DNA of 23,971 nt from Flavobacteriaceae bacterium (GTDB lineage: Bacteria > Bacteroidota > Bacteroidia > Flavobacteriales > Flavobacteriaceae): assembly GCA_947472705.1 (NCBI GenBank), contig CANJDA010000014.1, forward strand, positions 1 to 23,971, given 5' to 3'. This document shows positions 7,153-14,798 of this stretch, in pieces. The first letter of the stretch is position 1. The number at the start of each line of letters is the position of its first letter. Both the position numbers and the translations under genes were made by a program. The notes beneath the pieces were generated by a model. It was not told the DNA's origin. It worked only from the letters and a program-made list of their open reading frames with translations, and ran no database searches.

Positions 7153-8487
7153 ATGAACATCACAAGAAATAATGTAGACGCATTAAATGCCGTGGTTACT
7201 GTAGAAGTATCAAAATCGGATTACGCAGAAAAAGTAGAAAAAACATTAGCAGATTATAGAAAAAATGCTGCTATACCTGGTTTTAGAAAGGGAGCAGTGC
7301 CGATGAGTTTAATCCAAAAACAATATGGTAAAGCCGTGTTGTTGGATGAAGTAAACAAATTGTTGCAAGACAATTTAAATAATTATTTAGTAGAAGAAAA
7401 ACTAGATATCCTTGGTAATCCGTTACCAAAAGTAACCGAAGATTTCAACTGGGATGTTGAAGATTATAAATTTGAATTCGAGTTAGGCTTAGCTCCTGAA
7501 TTCAATGTTGATTTAACAGCTAAAAACAGTTTGGTACAATACAAAATTGTTGCCGACGATAAAATGCTAAACGACCAAGTTGCCCGTATCCAAAAACAAT
7601 ACGGAAAGCTAATCGCCAAAGATACTGTTGAAGAAGGAAATGATGTTTCTGGAATTTTTGCCAATGAAGAAAAAGGCATTAACAATAGAACTACTTTGTC
7701 TTTAGATGTGTTTGCTGATAAAAAAACAGCAAAAGCTTTTATTGGTAAAAAAGTAGGCGATGTAGTAACCTTAGGAACCAAAGGTTTATTTGAAGATGAT
7801 CATAAATTGATGGATTTCCTAGCCGTAAGCCATGATGATGTTCACGGATTAGATGTTGATGTAACCTTCACTATTGATGAAGTGACTACTCATGAACCTG
7901 CCAATTTAGACCAAGAATTATTCGATAAATTATTCGGACCAAAAGCAATCACTTCGGTAGCTGAATTAAAGGCCAAAATTAAAGAAGATGCCGAAAAACA
8001 ATTCGAGCAACAAGCCGATCAAAAATTCTTAAACGATGTGACCGAGTTTTTAATTGCTAACACTAAGTTTGATTTACCAGCTGACTTCCTTAAAAAATGG
8101 ATACAATCAGCAGGGGAAAACCCATTAACGGCAGAACAAGCAGAAGCAGAATACACCAAATCAGAAAATGGTTTGCGTTACCAATTAATCGAAGGCAAAA
8201 TCATAACCGAAAACAGTTTGCAAATTACTTTTGATGACTTAAAAGCCTACACTACTGAAATCATCAAAAAACAAATGGCACAATTTGGACAAATGAATCC
8301 AACCGATGAAGATGTTCAAGGAATCGTGGCACGCGTAATGTCAAACCAAGACGAAGTACGTCGTTTGTCAGAGCAAGTAATGAACGAAAAAATGCTAAAC
8401 TTATTTAAAGACAAAGTAAAAGCCAAGTCAAAAGAAGTAAGCTACGATGAATTCATCAAAGCAATGTATGGTGAATTAAAACACTAA
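7153..8487 (+). CDS. tig: Trigger factor chaperone
   Basis: A ribosome-associated chaperone that holds nascent chains at the exit tunnel. The 444-residue protein has the ribosome-binding domain (about 1-115) with the signature GFRKG at residues 43-47 followed by AVPMSLIQKQYGK, a middle region (about 150-245) where the FKBP-type prolyl isomerase domain belongs, and an alpha-helical SurA-like arm (about 255-440). The middle region is poorly conserved and lacks recognisable FKBP active-site motifs, so isomerase activity is doubtful; divergence there is usual in Bacteroidota. It has its own promoter and terminator and precedes clpP and clpX, the classic bacterial order. Confidence 0.95.
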   Translation: MNITRNNVDALNAVVTVEVSKSDYAEKVEKTLADYRKNAAIPGFRKGAVPMSLIQKQYGKAVLLDEVNKLLQDNLNNYLVEEKLDILGNPLPKVTEDFNWDVEDYKFEFELGLAPEFNVDLTAKNSLVQYKIVADDKMLNDQVARIQKQYGKLIAKDTVEEGNDVSGIFANEEKGINNRTTLSLDVFADKKTAKAFIGKKVGDVVTLGTKGLFEDDHKLMDFLAVSHDDVHGLDVDVTFTIDEVTTHEPANLDQELFDKLFGPKAITSVAELKAKIKEDAEKQFEQQADQKFLNDVTEFLIANTKFDLPADFLKKWIQSAGENPLTAEQAEAEYTKSENGLRYQLIEGKIITENSLQITFDDLKAYTTEIIKKQMAQFGQMNPTDEDVQGIVARVMSNQDEVRRLSEQVMNEKMLNLFKDKVKAKSKEVSYDEFIKAMYGELKH

Positions 8488-8508
8488 TAATATATTTTAC
8501 TATATTTG

Positions 8509-8537
8509 AGCGTCAAAGTAATTTGGCGCTTTTTTAT
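8509..8537 (+). terminator. Rho-independent terminator of tig
   Basis: AGCGTCAAA (8509-8517) pairs with TTTGGCGCT (8522-8530) around a GTAA loop, nine pairs with one G-U, followed by a run of five Ts. It lies 21 bases after the tig stop. Confidence 0.85.
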
Positions 8538-8540
8538 TTA

Positions 8541-8600
8541 GGAGCTATTCCCGCTATCCGCGCTACATGGTAGCCAGCTACTATCGGGGCTAGGGTTTCA
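8541..8600. repeat. Hairpin-forming interspersed element of flavobacterial type
   Basis: This stretch is far more GC-rich than its surroundings. It begins GGAGCTATTCCCGCTATCCG, has an inner hairpin GCTAC-ATG-GTAGC (8562-8574), and ends with ATCGGGGCTAGGG, whose CGGGG can pair with TCCCG at 8549-8553. The edge sequences resemble an interspersed element I remember from many Flavobacterium genomes (edges GGAGC..CCCGCTATCCGC and GGGCTAGG), of which this would be a short copy. Only one copy is in the window, so repeat status rests on memory, not on comparison. Confidence 0.55.
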
Positions 8601-8612
8601 GTTTCAGACACA

Positions 8613-8644
8613 TTGTCACTTTTTAAAACAAGGCACGAACTTTG
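8613..8644 (+). promoter_or_regulatory. Candidate clpP promoter
   Basis: TTG at 8613-8615 and GAACTTTG at 8637-8644 are 21 bases apart; the -7 box matches TAnnTTTG except for its first base. It lies between the repeat-like element and the clpP start, leaving a leader of about 40 bases. Weak match, reported because the tig terminator upstream implies that clpP needs its own promoter. Confidence 0.4.
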
Positions 8645-8692
8645 ACTTAATCAAAACAAATTAAAATAAACTCAAAACTTATAACTAGTAAA

Positions 8693-9349
8693 ATGGACTA
8701 CGGAAAAGAATTTAAAAAATTTGCTACCAAAAAGCACGGTGTAAACAGCCTATATTATGATAAAATTGTTGGTAGTATGACACCATACATCATTGAAGAA
8801 CGCCAACTTAATGTATCACAACTAGACGTTTTCTCTCGTTTGATGATGGATAGAATTATCTTTATGGGAACCGGTGTTGACGATTATATGGCCAATATTA
8901 TCCAAGCACAATTATTGTTTTTAGAAAGTGTTGATGCTTCTAAAGATATCCAAATCTACATCAACTCTCCAGGAGGAAGTGTGTATGCAGGTCTTGGAAT
9001 TTACGACACCATGCAATACATCCGACCAGATGTTGCAACAATTTGTACTGGTATGGCAGCATCTATGGGTGCCGTTTTATTGTGTGCTGGTGCTGCAGGG
9101 AAACGTTCGGCACTTCCACATTCAAGAGTAATGATTCACCAACCATCAGGAGGCGCTTCAGGAGTTGCTACCGATATGGAAATCAACTTAAAAGAAATGT
9201 TGAAATTAAAAGATGAGTTATACCAAATCATTTCGCATCACTCAGGTCAAACCTTTGACAAAGTACACAAAGACTCTGAACGCGATTATTGGATGATAGC
9301 CGATGAAGCTAAAGAGTATGGAATGATTGACGAAGTATTAAGAAGATAA
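8693..9349 (+). CDS. clpP: ATP-dependent Clp protease proteolytic subunit
   Basis: Forms the tetradecameric serine-protease chamber that degrades proteins unfolded by ClpX or ClpA/C. The 218-residue protein carries the catalytic triad in the normal order: Ser124 (TGMAASMGAVLL), His149 (RVMIHQPSGG) and Asp198 (SERDYWM). YINSPGGSVYAGLGIYDTM is the conserved substrate-binding strand and helix. The N-terminal extension (MDYGKEFKKFATKKHGVNS) is longer than in E. coli mature ClpP and may be processed. clpX follows 50 bases later. Confidence 0.97.
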   Translation: MDYGKEFKKFATKKHGVNSLYYDKIVGSMTPYIIEERQLNVSQLDVFSRLMMDRIIFMGTGVDDYMANIIQAQLLFLESVDASKDIQIYINSPGGSVYAGLGIYDTMQYIRPDVATICTGMAASMGAVLLCAGAAGKRSALPHSRVMIHQPSGGASGVATDMEINLKEMLKLKDELYQIISHHSGQTFDKVHKDSERDYWMIADEAKEYGMIDEVLRR

Positions 9350-9360
9350 ATAAATTCCAA

Positions 9361-9390
9361 GTTTCAAGTTAAAAACCTGAAACCTGAAAC
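9361..9390. repeat. Intercistronic inverted/direct repeat between clpP and clpX
   Basis: GTTTCAAGTT (9361-9370) and AACCTGAAAC (9374-9383) form a 10-base inverted repeat with one mismatch and a 3-base loop; CCTGAAA is then repeated in tandem (9376-9382, 9383-9389). No U-tract follows, so it is not an obvious terminator. It could be a message-stabilising or processing hairpin, or a simple repeat of a kind common between flavobacterial genes. Confidence 0.5.
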
Positions 9391-9399
9391 AACTAAAGA

Positions 9400-10632
9400 A
9401 TGGCAAAACAAGTTTTAGAATGTTCCTTTTGTGGAAGAAAAAAACCAGAAACCAATTTATTGATAGCTGGTATTAATGCCCATGTGTGCGATCGTTGTAT
9501 TGAGCAAGCGCATGGTATAGTGATGGAGGAACTAAAAGGGAACAATGCAATAAAGCAATCCGCCGATTTAGTATTGAAGAAGCCAAAAGAAATTAGAGCT
9601 TTCCTTGATCAATACGTTATTGGGCAAGACCAAACCAAGAAAGTTATGTCGGTTGCCGTATACAATCACTACAAAAGATTGATGCAATTGCAACACGAAG
9701 AAGATGTAGAGATTGAAAAATCAAACATCATAATGGTGGGTCAAACAGGAACAGGTAAGACATTAGTTGCCAAAACCATTGCTCGTATGTTAGATGTTCC
9801 CTTAGCTATTGTGGATGCCACCGTTTTAACCGAAGCAGGTTATGTAGGCGAAGATGTAGAAAGCATTTTAACTCGTTTATTACAAGCTGCTGATTATGAT
9901 GTGGCTAAAGCCGAAAGAGGTATCGTCTTTATAGATGAAATCGATAAAATTGCCCGTAAAAGTGACAACCCATCCATCACTCGTGATGTTTCGGGAGAAG
10001 GTGTACAGCAGGCTTTATTGAAATTGTTAGAAGGTACTATGGTCAATGTACCGCCAAAAGGAGGTAGAAAACACCCCGAACAAAAGTTTGTTGAAGTGAA
10101 TACTAAAGATATTCTCTTCATTGCTGGTGGGGCTTTTGATGGTATCGAAAGAATCATCTCTAAAAGGTTAAACCGTCAAGCGATAGGCTATTCTACTTCT
10201 CAAAATGCAGAAGGCATTGACAAAAACAATTTATTACAATATGTTATTCCGAAAGACATCAAAGACTTTGGTTTAATTCCTGAAATTATTGGACGTTTGC
10301 CAGTATTGACACACATGGATCCTTTAGATAAGGAAACCTTGAGAGCCATTTTAACTGAGCCAAAAAATGCATTGATTAAACAATATGAAAAGTTATTCGG
10401 AATGGATGATGTAAAATTTACCATTTCCAATGAAGCCTTAGATTATATAGTTGAAAAAGCATTAGAATACAAACTGGGAGCTCGTGGTTTAAGATCGCTT
10501 TGTGAAGCAATACTAACCGATGCCATGTATGATTTACCAAGTTCGGAAGAAAAATCATTGCACATCGATTTAGATTATACTCACGATGCCTTGAGCAAAA
10601 ATTTATTAAAACGACTGGAAATAGCCTCATAA
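9400..10632 (+). CDS. clpX: ClpX, ATP-dependent unfoldase of the Clp protease
   Basis: A hexameric AAA+ unfoldase that recognises tagged substrates and threads them into ClpP. The 410-residue protein has the N-terminal zinc-binding domain with Cys8, Cys11, Cys30 and Cys33, Walker A GQTGTGKT (residues 114-121), the pore motif GYVGED (from 147), Walker B with Asp179-Glu180 (GIVFIDEIDKIA), and sensor 2 in the LGARGLRS segment. The loop that docks on ClpP is IGY (262-264) rather than the E. coli IGF. It lies 50 bases after clpP and is followed by a strong terminator. Whether it has its own promoter as well as read-through from clpP is unclear. Confidence 0.98.
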   Translation: MAKQVLECSFCGRKKPETNLLIAGINAHVCDRCIEQAHGIVMEELKGNNAIKQSADLVLKKPKEIRAFLDQYVIGQDQTKKVMSVAVYNHYKRLMQLQHEEDVEIEKSNIIMVGQTGTGKTLVAKTIARMLDVPLAIVDATVLTEAGYVGEDVESILTRLLQAADYDVAKAERGIVFIDEIDKIARKSDNPSITRDVSGEGVQQALLKLLEGTMVNVPPKGGRKHPEQKFVEVNTKDILFIAGGAFDGIERIISKRLNRQAIGYSTSQNAEGIDKNNLLQYVIPKDIKDFGLIPEIIGRLPVLTHMDPLDKETLRAILTEPKNALIKQYEKLFGMDDVKFTISNEALDYIVEKALEYKLGARGLRSLCEAILTDAMYDLPSSEEKSLHIDLDYTHDALSKNLLKRLEIAS

Positions 10633-10654
10633 ACCAGATTGTTTACAACAATAA

Positions 10655-10691
10655 AAGGAAGTGTTTCTATAATGATACGCTTCCTTTTTTT
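10655..10691 (+). terminator. Rho-independent terminator of clpX
   Basis: AAGGAAGTGT (10655-10664) pairs with ACGCTTCCTT (10677-10686), ten pairs with one G-U, followed by a continued T-run. It starts 22 bases after the clpX stop. Confidence 0.85.
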
Positions 10692-10735
10692 AGTTACTAC
10701 TCAAAATAAAATTAATTGTTCAGCAACAGTTTTTA

Positions 10736-10798
10736 AAAAGATGTACATCTTTTACTCAAAACATGTACATCTTTTATTCAAAACATGTACATCTTTTA
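10736..10798. repeat. Array of 22-base repeats built on the palindrome ATGTACAT
   Basis: Two 22-base units starting with ATGTACATCTTTTA (10741-10762 and 10763-10784) differ at a single base, and a third copy is identical for its first 14 bases (10785-10798). Each unit starts with the 8-base palindrome ATGTACAT, so palindrome centres are exactly 22 bases apart, about two helical turns. The first palindrome extends to an 18-base perfect one, AAAAGATGTACATCTTTT (10736-10753). The array lies between the 3' ends of clpX and the outer-membrane receptor gene. The rest of this 293-base gap holds only the two terminators and no credible gene. Confidence 0.8.
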
Positions 10799-10888
10799 AA
10801 AATATCTTCAAGATGAATTGAAAAAGAGTTCCTCAATGTTTTATTTTTCGTTCCTGACAATCTGAAATAAGTAGTTGGTTTTGGTAAC

Positions 10889-10912
10889 AAAAAATCCCTC
10901 GATTGAGGGATT
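10889..10912 (-). terminator. Terminator of the outer-membrane receptor gene
   Basis: On the minus strand AATCCCTC and GAGGGATT form an 8-pair stem with a 4-base loop, followed by a short T-run, 14 bases after the TAG of the minus-strand gene. Confidence 0.8.
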
Positions 10913-10925
10913 ATTTTGTTATATA

Positions 10926-13142
10926 CTATTTCAACAAACCGCCGCCTTGTTTGTTTTTATCTACTTCAATATCGGTATTGTCCTTTTTCAGGGCTAAGTT
11001 TCCAAAGTTATACGTTAAGGAAATACGGAAAGTTCTTGAATCCTGTTTTTGATAGAACTTGGTTTGCAAATTACTTGAAGATACTAAAGCATTCACTTCA
11101 TTGCTGTTGAAAACATCAAAACAATGCAAACCTATCTTTAGGTTCTTGTTTAAGAAATCCTTATTGAAGGAAATGTCAAATTGTTGTATTGGCTTTTCAA
11201 TTTGGTAGATTTCCCAAGTTCCTTTAGGTAAAATGAAATAGGACATAGTGTTCTTAATATCCCAAGGCAATATAAATTGAGCTTGAGCCGAAAAGTTAAG
11301 GATAGGTTTGTTGTCAAAGGAAAAAGCATAGCCTTCAGTAGTAGATTTGATATAATTCACATTAAAGAAGATATAATTCATCTTGTCCATATCATTCATT
11401 CTTTTGTTGAACTCTTCTTTTCCTTTTAAAAAGTAATCCAACGGAATTGGGAAGGAAACAAAGAAACTCATAGTGTTGATTTTGTCATACTGCTGGAAGG
11501 TTTGATTGCTTACCAATTCGCCAGGTTCGGCGTTAAAGATAAAACGGTTATTGTCTTTAGCAATCGTATAGTTTCCACCAATTTGTACAAACTGAAAAGC
11601 GGTCAACTTCAACTCAAAATTGTCGAAAAAGGTTGGGTCCAAAAAGGGGTTTCCATTAGAGGTATTGTATTGGTCAAAAGTGGCAAAGTTGTTAGGGTCC
11701 AAAGTATTATAATCGGCTTGCTGTATTTTTTTAGAATAGGAAGCCGAAACATTCATGGTCTCATTAATTTCATACAAGGCGCTCACATTAGGGAAGAAGT
11801 TGGAGTTTTTGAAGTCTACTTTAGTGGTAGTATTGTCTTGTAAGGCCGTGCGGTCTACTTTATAATCTTCAAAACGAATACCCGCCGTGAAATTAAACTT
11901 CTTGATTTTCTTTCTGGCTTCTACATAAAAGGCGAGATTGGTCTCTTTATAATTAAAATCGGTGATAGCATTTGTGGTTGTATTTAAGTTGTAAATTCCT
12001 TTGTCATCTACTTTGATAAAGTTGTACTTCCCTCCAGTATTCAAGGAGAAATTGATTTTATTGAATGGAATGGCAAAATCATATTTCAAATAATGATTGA
12101 CCAATTTAAAATTCACATCGCCATTGTAATAAGTAGCATCTCCATTGCTGATACCGTTAGAAGTAGTGATTGGCTTCTTGTCAAAGAAATTACTGAAGCC
12201 AGTGATGTCTAGCGTTCTGCCTATAGTGTCTAACTTGGTTTTGTATTGCAAGCTCAACTCATGATTGTTGTTTTTGTTTTTGGCCAAACTATTATTGGTA
12301 TAAGCAATAGCGGTTCCGGTAGTGCTCGATTCGTTAGTAAAGCGATCGTTGGCCATGTTGAGGTTATAGTTAAATAACAAATTTGATTTTTCACTTAACT
12401 TGTAATTGGTTCCTGTTCTAAAGTAGAAATTACGGTTTGTAGTTAATGACAAGTTTTTTTGTAGTAAATGCTCATTGGGGCTGAATGATGTAAAGATTTG
12501 GTCATTCTTGGTTTTGTTTTCCCCGTCAATGTAGTTATAGCCAATCATGGTTTGCCAACTCAAATCTTTTACTTTCCCGTTCAACAATATTTGCGGGCTG
12601 GGCTTTTGGTATTTGTTAAAGTTATAATTGATGTTAAAGCTGGCGTTAATGCCTTTTTTTCTTTTAGTACTGGTAATAATATTGATGATAGAACCACTGG
12701 CATTGGCATCATAAGAGGCACCTGGATTGTAGATAAGTTCTACTTTTTCAATCGCATTGGCTGGTAAAGTGGCTAAGTAGTTTTGCAAATCGGTTCCGTT
12801 TAAAGTGCTGGGTGCTCCATCAATATAGATGGTTACTCCTTTACTGTTTAGGGTAATGCTTCCGGTAGGCGAAGTAATAACCCCTGGAATCTTTTTCACG
12901 GCTTCCAAGCTACTACCACTATTAAGCATAGCATTGTCTCTAACACTGATGGTGGTTTTGTCCGATTCTACTTTTAAATACTGCTTTTTGTTACCATAAA
13001 TAGTAACTTCTTTGAGTTCGTTGGCTTTTTCAGGCGGAGCTGTAGTAGTGCTCTTTGGGGTTTCCTGACTGTTGGTGGGTGTTTCTTGAGCGAATAGAAT
13101 ACTCGTCACAAGCAAGCATAAGGTAATACTTAGTGATTTCAT
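10926..13142 (-). CDS. Outer membrane beta-barrel receptor-like protein with TonB-type plug
   Basis: A 738-residue secreted protein: signal peptide MKSLSITLCLLVTSILFAQ, a Thr/Pro-rich linker, then a plug-like domain at about 45-160 (LKEVTIYGNKKQYLKVESDK, SLEAVKKIPGVI, VTIYIDGAPSTLNGTDLQ, IEKVELIYNPGASYDANAS, IINIIT) and a long outer barrel of alternating strands to the C-terminus. This is the architecture of the Bacteroidota OMP_b-brl_3 family, related to TonB-dependent receptors. The usual N-terminal carboxypeptidase-like regulatory domain is absent, and no SusD-like partner lies alongside. The C-terminus QGGGLLK follows the last strand (FRISLTYNFG) by about 25 residues. Substrate unknown. 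Confidence 0.88.
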   Translation of the reverse strand: MKSLSITLCLLVTSILFAQETPTNSQETPKSTTTAPPEKANELKEVTIYGNKKQYLKVESDKTTISVRDNAMLNSGSSLEAVKKIPGVITSPTGSITLNSKGVTIYIDGAPSTLNGTDLQNYLATLPANAIEKVELIYNPGASYDANASGSIINIITSTKRKKGINASFNINYNFNKYQKPSPQILLNGKVKDLSWQTMIGYNYIDGENKTKNDQIFTSFSPNEHLLQKNLSLTTNRNFYFRTGTNYKLSEKSNLLFNYNLNMANDRFTNESSTTGTAIAYTNNSLAKNKNNNHELSLQYKTKLDTIGRTLDITGFSNFFDKKPITTSNGISNGDATYYNGDVNFKLVNHYLKYDFAIPFNKINFSLNTGGKYNFIKVDDKGIYNLNTTTNAITDFNYKETNLAFYVEARKKIKKFNFTAGIRFEDYKVDRTALQDNTTTKVDFKNSNFFPNVSALYEINETMNVSASYSKKIQQADYNTLDPNNFATFDQYNTSNGNPFLDPTFFDNFELKLTAFQFVQIGGNYTIAKDNNRFIFNAEPGELVSNQTFQQYDKINTMSFFVSFPIPLDYFLKGKEEFNKRMNDMDKMNYIFFNVNYIKSTTEGYAFSFDNKPILNFSAQAQFILPWDIKNTMSYFILPKGTWEIYQIEKPIQQFDISFNKDFLNKNLKIGLHCFDVFNSNEVNALVSSSNLQTKFYQKQDSRTFRISLTYNFGNLALKKDNTDIEVDKNKQGGGLLK

Positions 13143-13214
13143 TGTTGATTGATTTTGATTGATGATTGCCCATAAGACATCAATTCAAAATAAATGTTAC
13201 AAAAGAGTTAAAAA

Positions 13215-14741
13215 TTATTTATTGACTTCTAGTTGCATCTGCTTCAACTGTTCTAAATAATCTCTTTCGTTAGAAAGACGCGGAATCTTATGTTGTCCAC
13301 CGAGTTTGTCGTTTTCTTTGAGCCAATCATAAAATAAATTTTCTCGTGCCACATTAATTTTTAGTTGATTTAACGTCATACTGTTGTAGCGCTTGGCTTC
13401 ATAATCAGAGTTGACGGTTTGCAGGTTTTCGTCTAAGGTCTTTTGGAATAGCGCTATATCTTCAGGATGTTTTTTGAATTCTATCATCCATTCGTGAGCT
13501 CCTTTTTCTTTATCTTTCATAAAAACGGGAGCCACAGTATAATCTTTAACTTCACAGTTTAAAGCGGAACAGGTTTTAGACAAAGCCAAATCGGTATTTT
13601 CTACCATCAGTTCTTCACCAAACACATTAATATAATGTTTTGTTCTTCCAGACACGCGAATACGATACGGACTTAAAGAAGTAAATCGGACAGTATCACC
13701 AATTAAATACCGCCAAAGGCCAGCATTGGTAGTAATGACTACAGCGTAATTTTTAAATAATTCTACATCTGCCAATCGGATAACTTTTTGATTTGGTGTG
13801 CCAAAGGTGTCCATCGGAATGAATTCATAGAAAATCCCATAATCCAACATCAGTAATAAATCATTAGAATAATTTAAATCTTGAATAGCAAAAAAGCCTT
13901 CGGAAGCATTGTAGATTTCATAATACTTAAAACTGTTGGACGGCAATATCTTTTGGTACTGCTCGCGATAAGGTTCAAAACTTACACCACCATGAAAGTA
14001 TACTTCAAGATTGGGCCATAAATCAAATAAATTGTCTTTGCCAGTTTCTGACATAATTCGATTTAATAAGACCAACATCCAAGATGGCACGCCAGCAAAA
14101 CTGGTTACATTTTCAGTTTTGGTTTCGTTGATAATGGCTGTTAATTTGGTTTCCCATTCACTCATTAATGATGTTTTACTACTGGGTGTACTGCTAAATT
14201 CAGCCCAAATAGGCATATTTTCAATCAGTATCGCCGATAAATCGCCAAAGTAGGTATTGTTGTTTTCGTATATCTGTGAGCTGCCACCAAGACGCAAACT
14301 TTTTCCCAAAAACATTTCAGAGTTTTCGTTGTTGTTCAAGTACATGCATAACAAATCTTTACTGCCTTTGTAGTGACAGTCCTCTAAAGCTTCATTGCTT
14401 ACCGGAATGAATTTGCTCTTAGCATTGGTTGTTCCGCTTGATTTTGCAAACCATTTAATAGGTGTATTCCAAAATACATTTTGCGCTCCCTTTCTTGTCA
14501 ATTCAATCATGGGTTCCAAATCTTCATAAGTTGATACAGGAATCCTTTCGGAAAAAGTTTTATAGGATTTGATGCTGCCAAAATCGTATTTCTGTCCAAT
14601 CACCGTTTCTTCTGATGAGCGAATTAAGTTCATCATCAGTTCTTCTTGCACTTCATGCGGATATTTTAAAAACAACTCAATTTGATGAATGCGTTGTTTC
14701 AAAACCCAAGATGCGATAGAATTGATTAATGGGATTGGCAT
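13215..14741 (-). CDS. GH3-family adenylate-forming enzyme
   Basis: A 508-residue cytoplasmic protein of the GH3 auxin-responsive promoter family, named after plant enzymes that adenylate hormones and join them to amino acids. The visible landmarks are KWFAKSSGTTNAKSKFIPVS (ATP-binding P-loop-like motif), SFAGVPSWMLVLLNRI, YFHGGVSFEPYREQ, EIYNASEGFFAIQD (adenylate motif), TNAGLWRYLIGDTVRFTS, and IRVSGRTKHYINVFGEELM. All three adenylation motifs look intact, so acyl-adenylate formation is expected; the acid and acceptor are unknown. Bacterial members occur widely in Bacteroidota. It has a TATATTTG promoter element and diverges from the DUF2797 gene. Confidence 0.92.
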   Translation of the reverse strand: MPIPLINSIASWVLKQRIHQIELFLKYPHEVQEELMMNLIRSSEETVIGQKYDFGSIKSYKTFSERIPVSTYEDLEPMIELTRKGAQNVFWNTPIKWFAKSSGTTNAKSKFIPVSNEALEDCHYKGSKDLLCMYLNNNENSEMFLGKSLRLGGSSQIYENNNTYFGDLSAILIENMPIWAEFSSTPSSKTSLMSEWETKLTAIINETKTENVTSFAGVPSWMLVLLNRIMSETGKDNLFDLWPNLEVYFHGGVSFEPYREQYQKILPSNSFKYYEIYNASEGFFAIQDLNYSNDLLLMLDYGIFYEFIPMDTFGTPNQKVIRLADVELFKNYAVVITTNAGLWRYLIGDTVRFTSLSPYRIRVSGRTKHYINVFGEELMVENTDLALSKTCSALNCEVKDYTVAPVFMKDKEKGAHEWMIEFKKHPEDIALFQKTLDENLQTVNSDYEAKRYNSMTLNQLKINVARENLFYDWLKENDKLGGQHKIPRLSNERDYLEQLKQMQLEVNK

Positions 14742-14767
14742 AATTGATTTATGATGTATAACTTTAC

Positions 14768-14775
14768 CAAATATA
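14768..14775 (-). promoter_or_regulatory. Promoter -7 element for the GH3 gene
   Basis: TATATTTG on the minus strand, 26 bases before the GH3 start, matches TAnnTTTG in full. No good -33 TTG is seen. It lies in the 57-base divergent gap shared with the DUF2797 gene. Confidence 0.5.
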
Positions 14776-14798
14776 GGAAATAATCTTAAAAATAAGAC

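Noticed and set aside
10736..10798. CRISPR array
   Set aside because: Only two full units and a fragment, directly adjoining with no unique spacers, no cas genes in the window, and a palindromic core unlike CRISPR repeats.
10639..10821. A 60-codon open frame downstream of clpX
   Set aside because: It covers the clpX terminator and the repeat array, has low-complexity Phe/Lys/Thr content from the repeats and no plausible start context.
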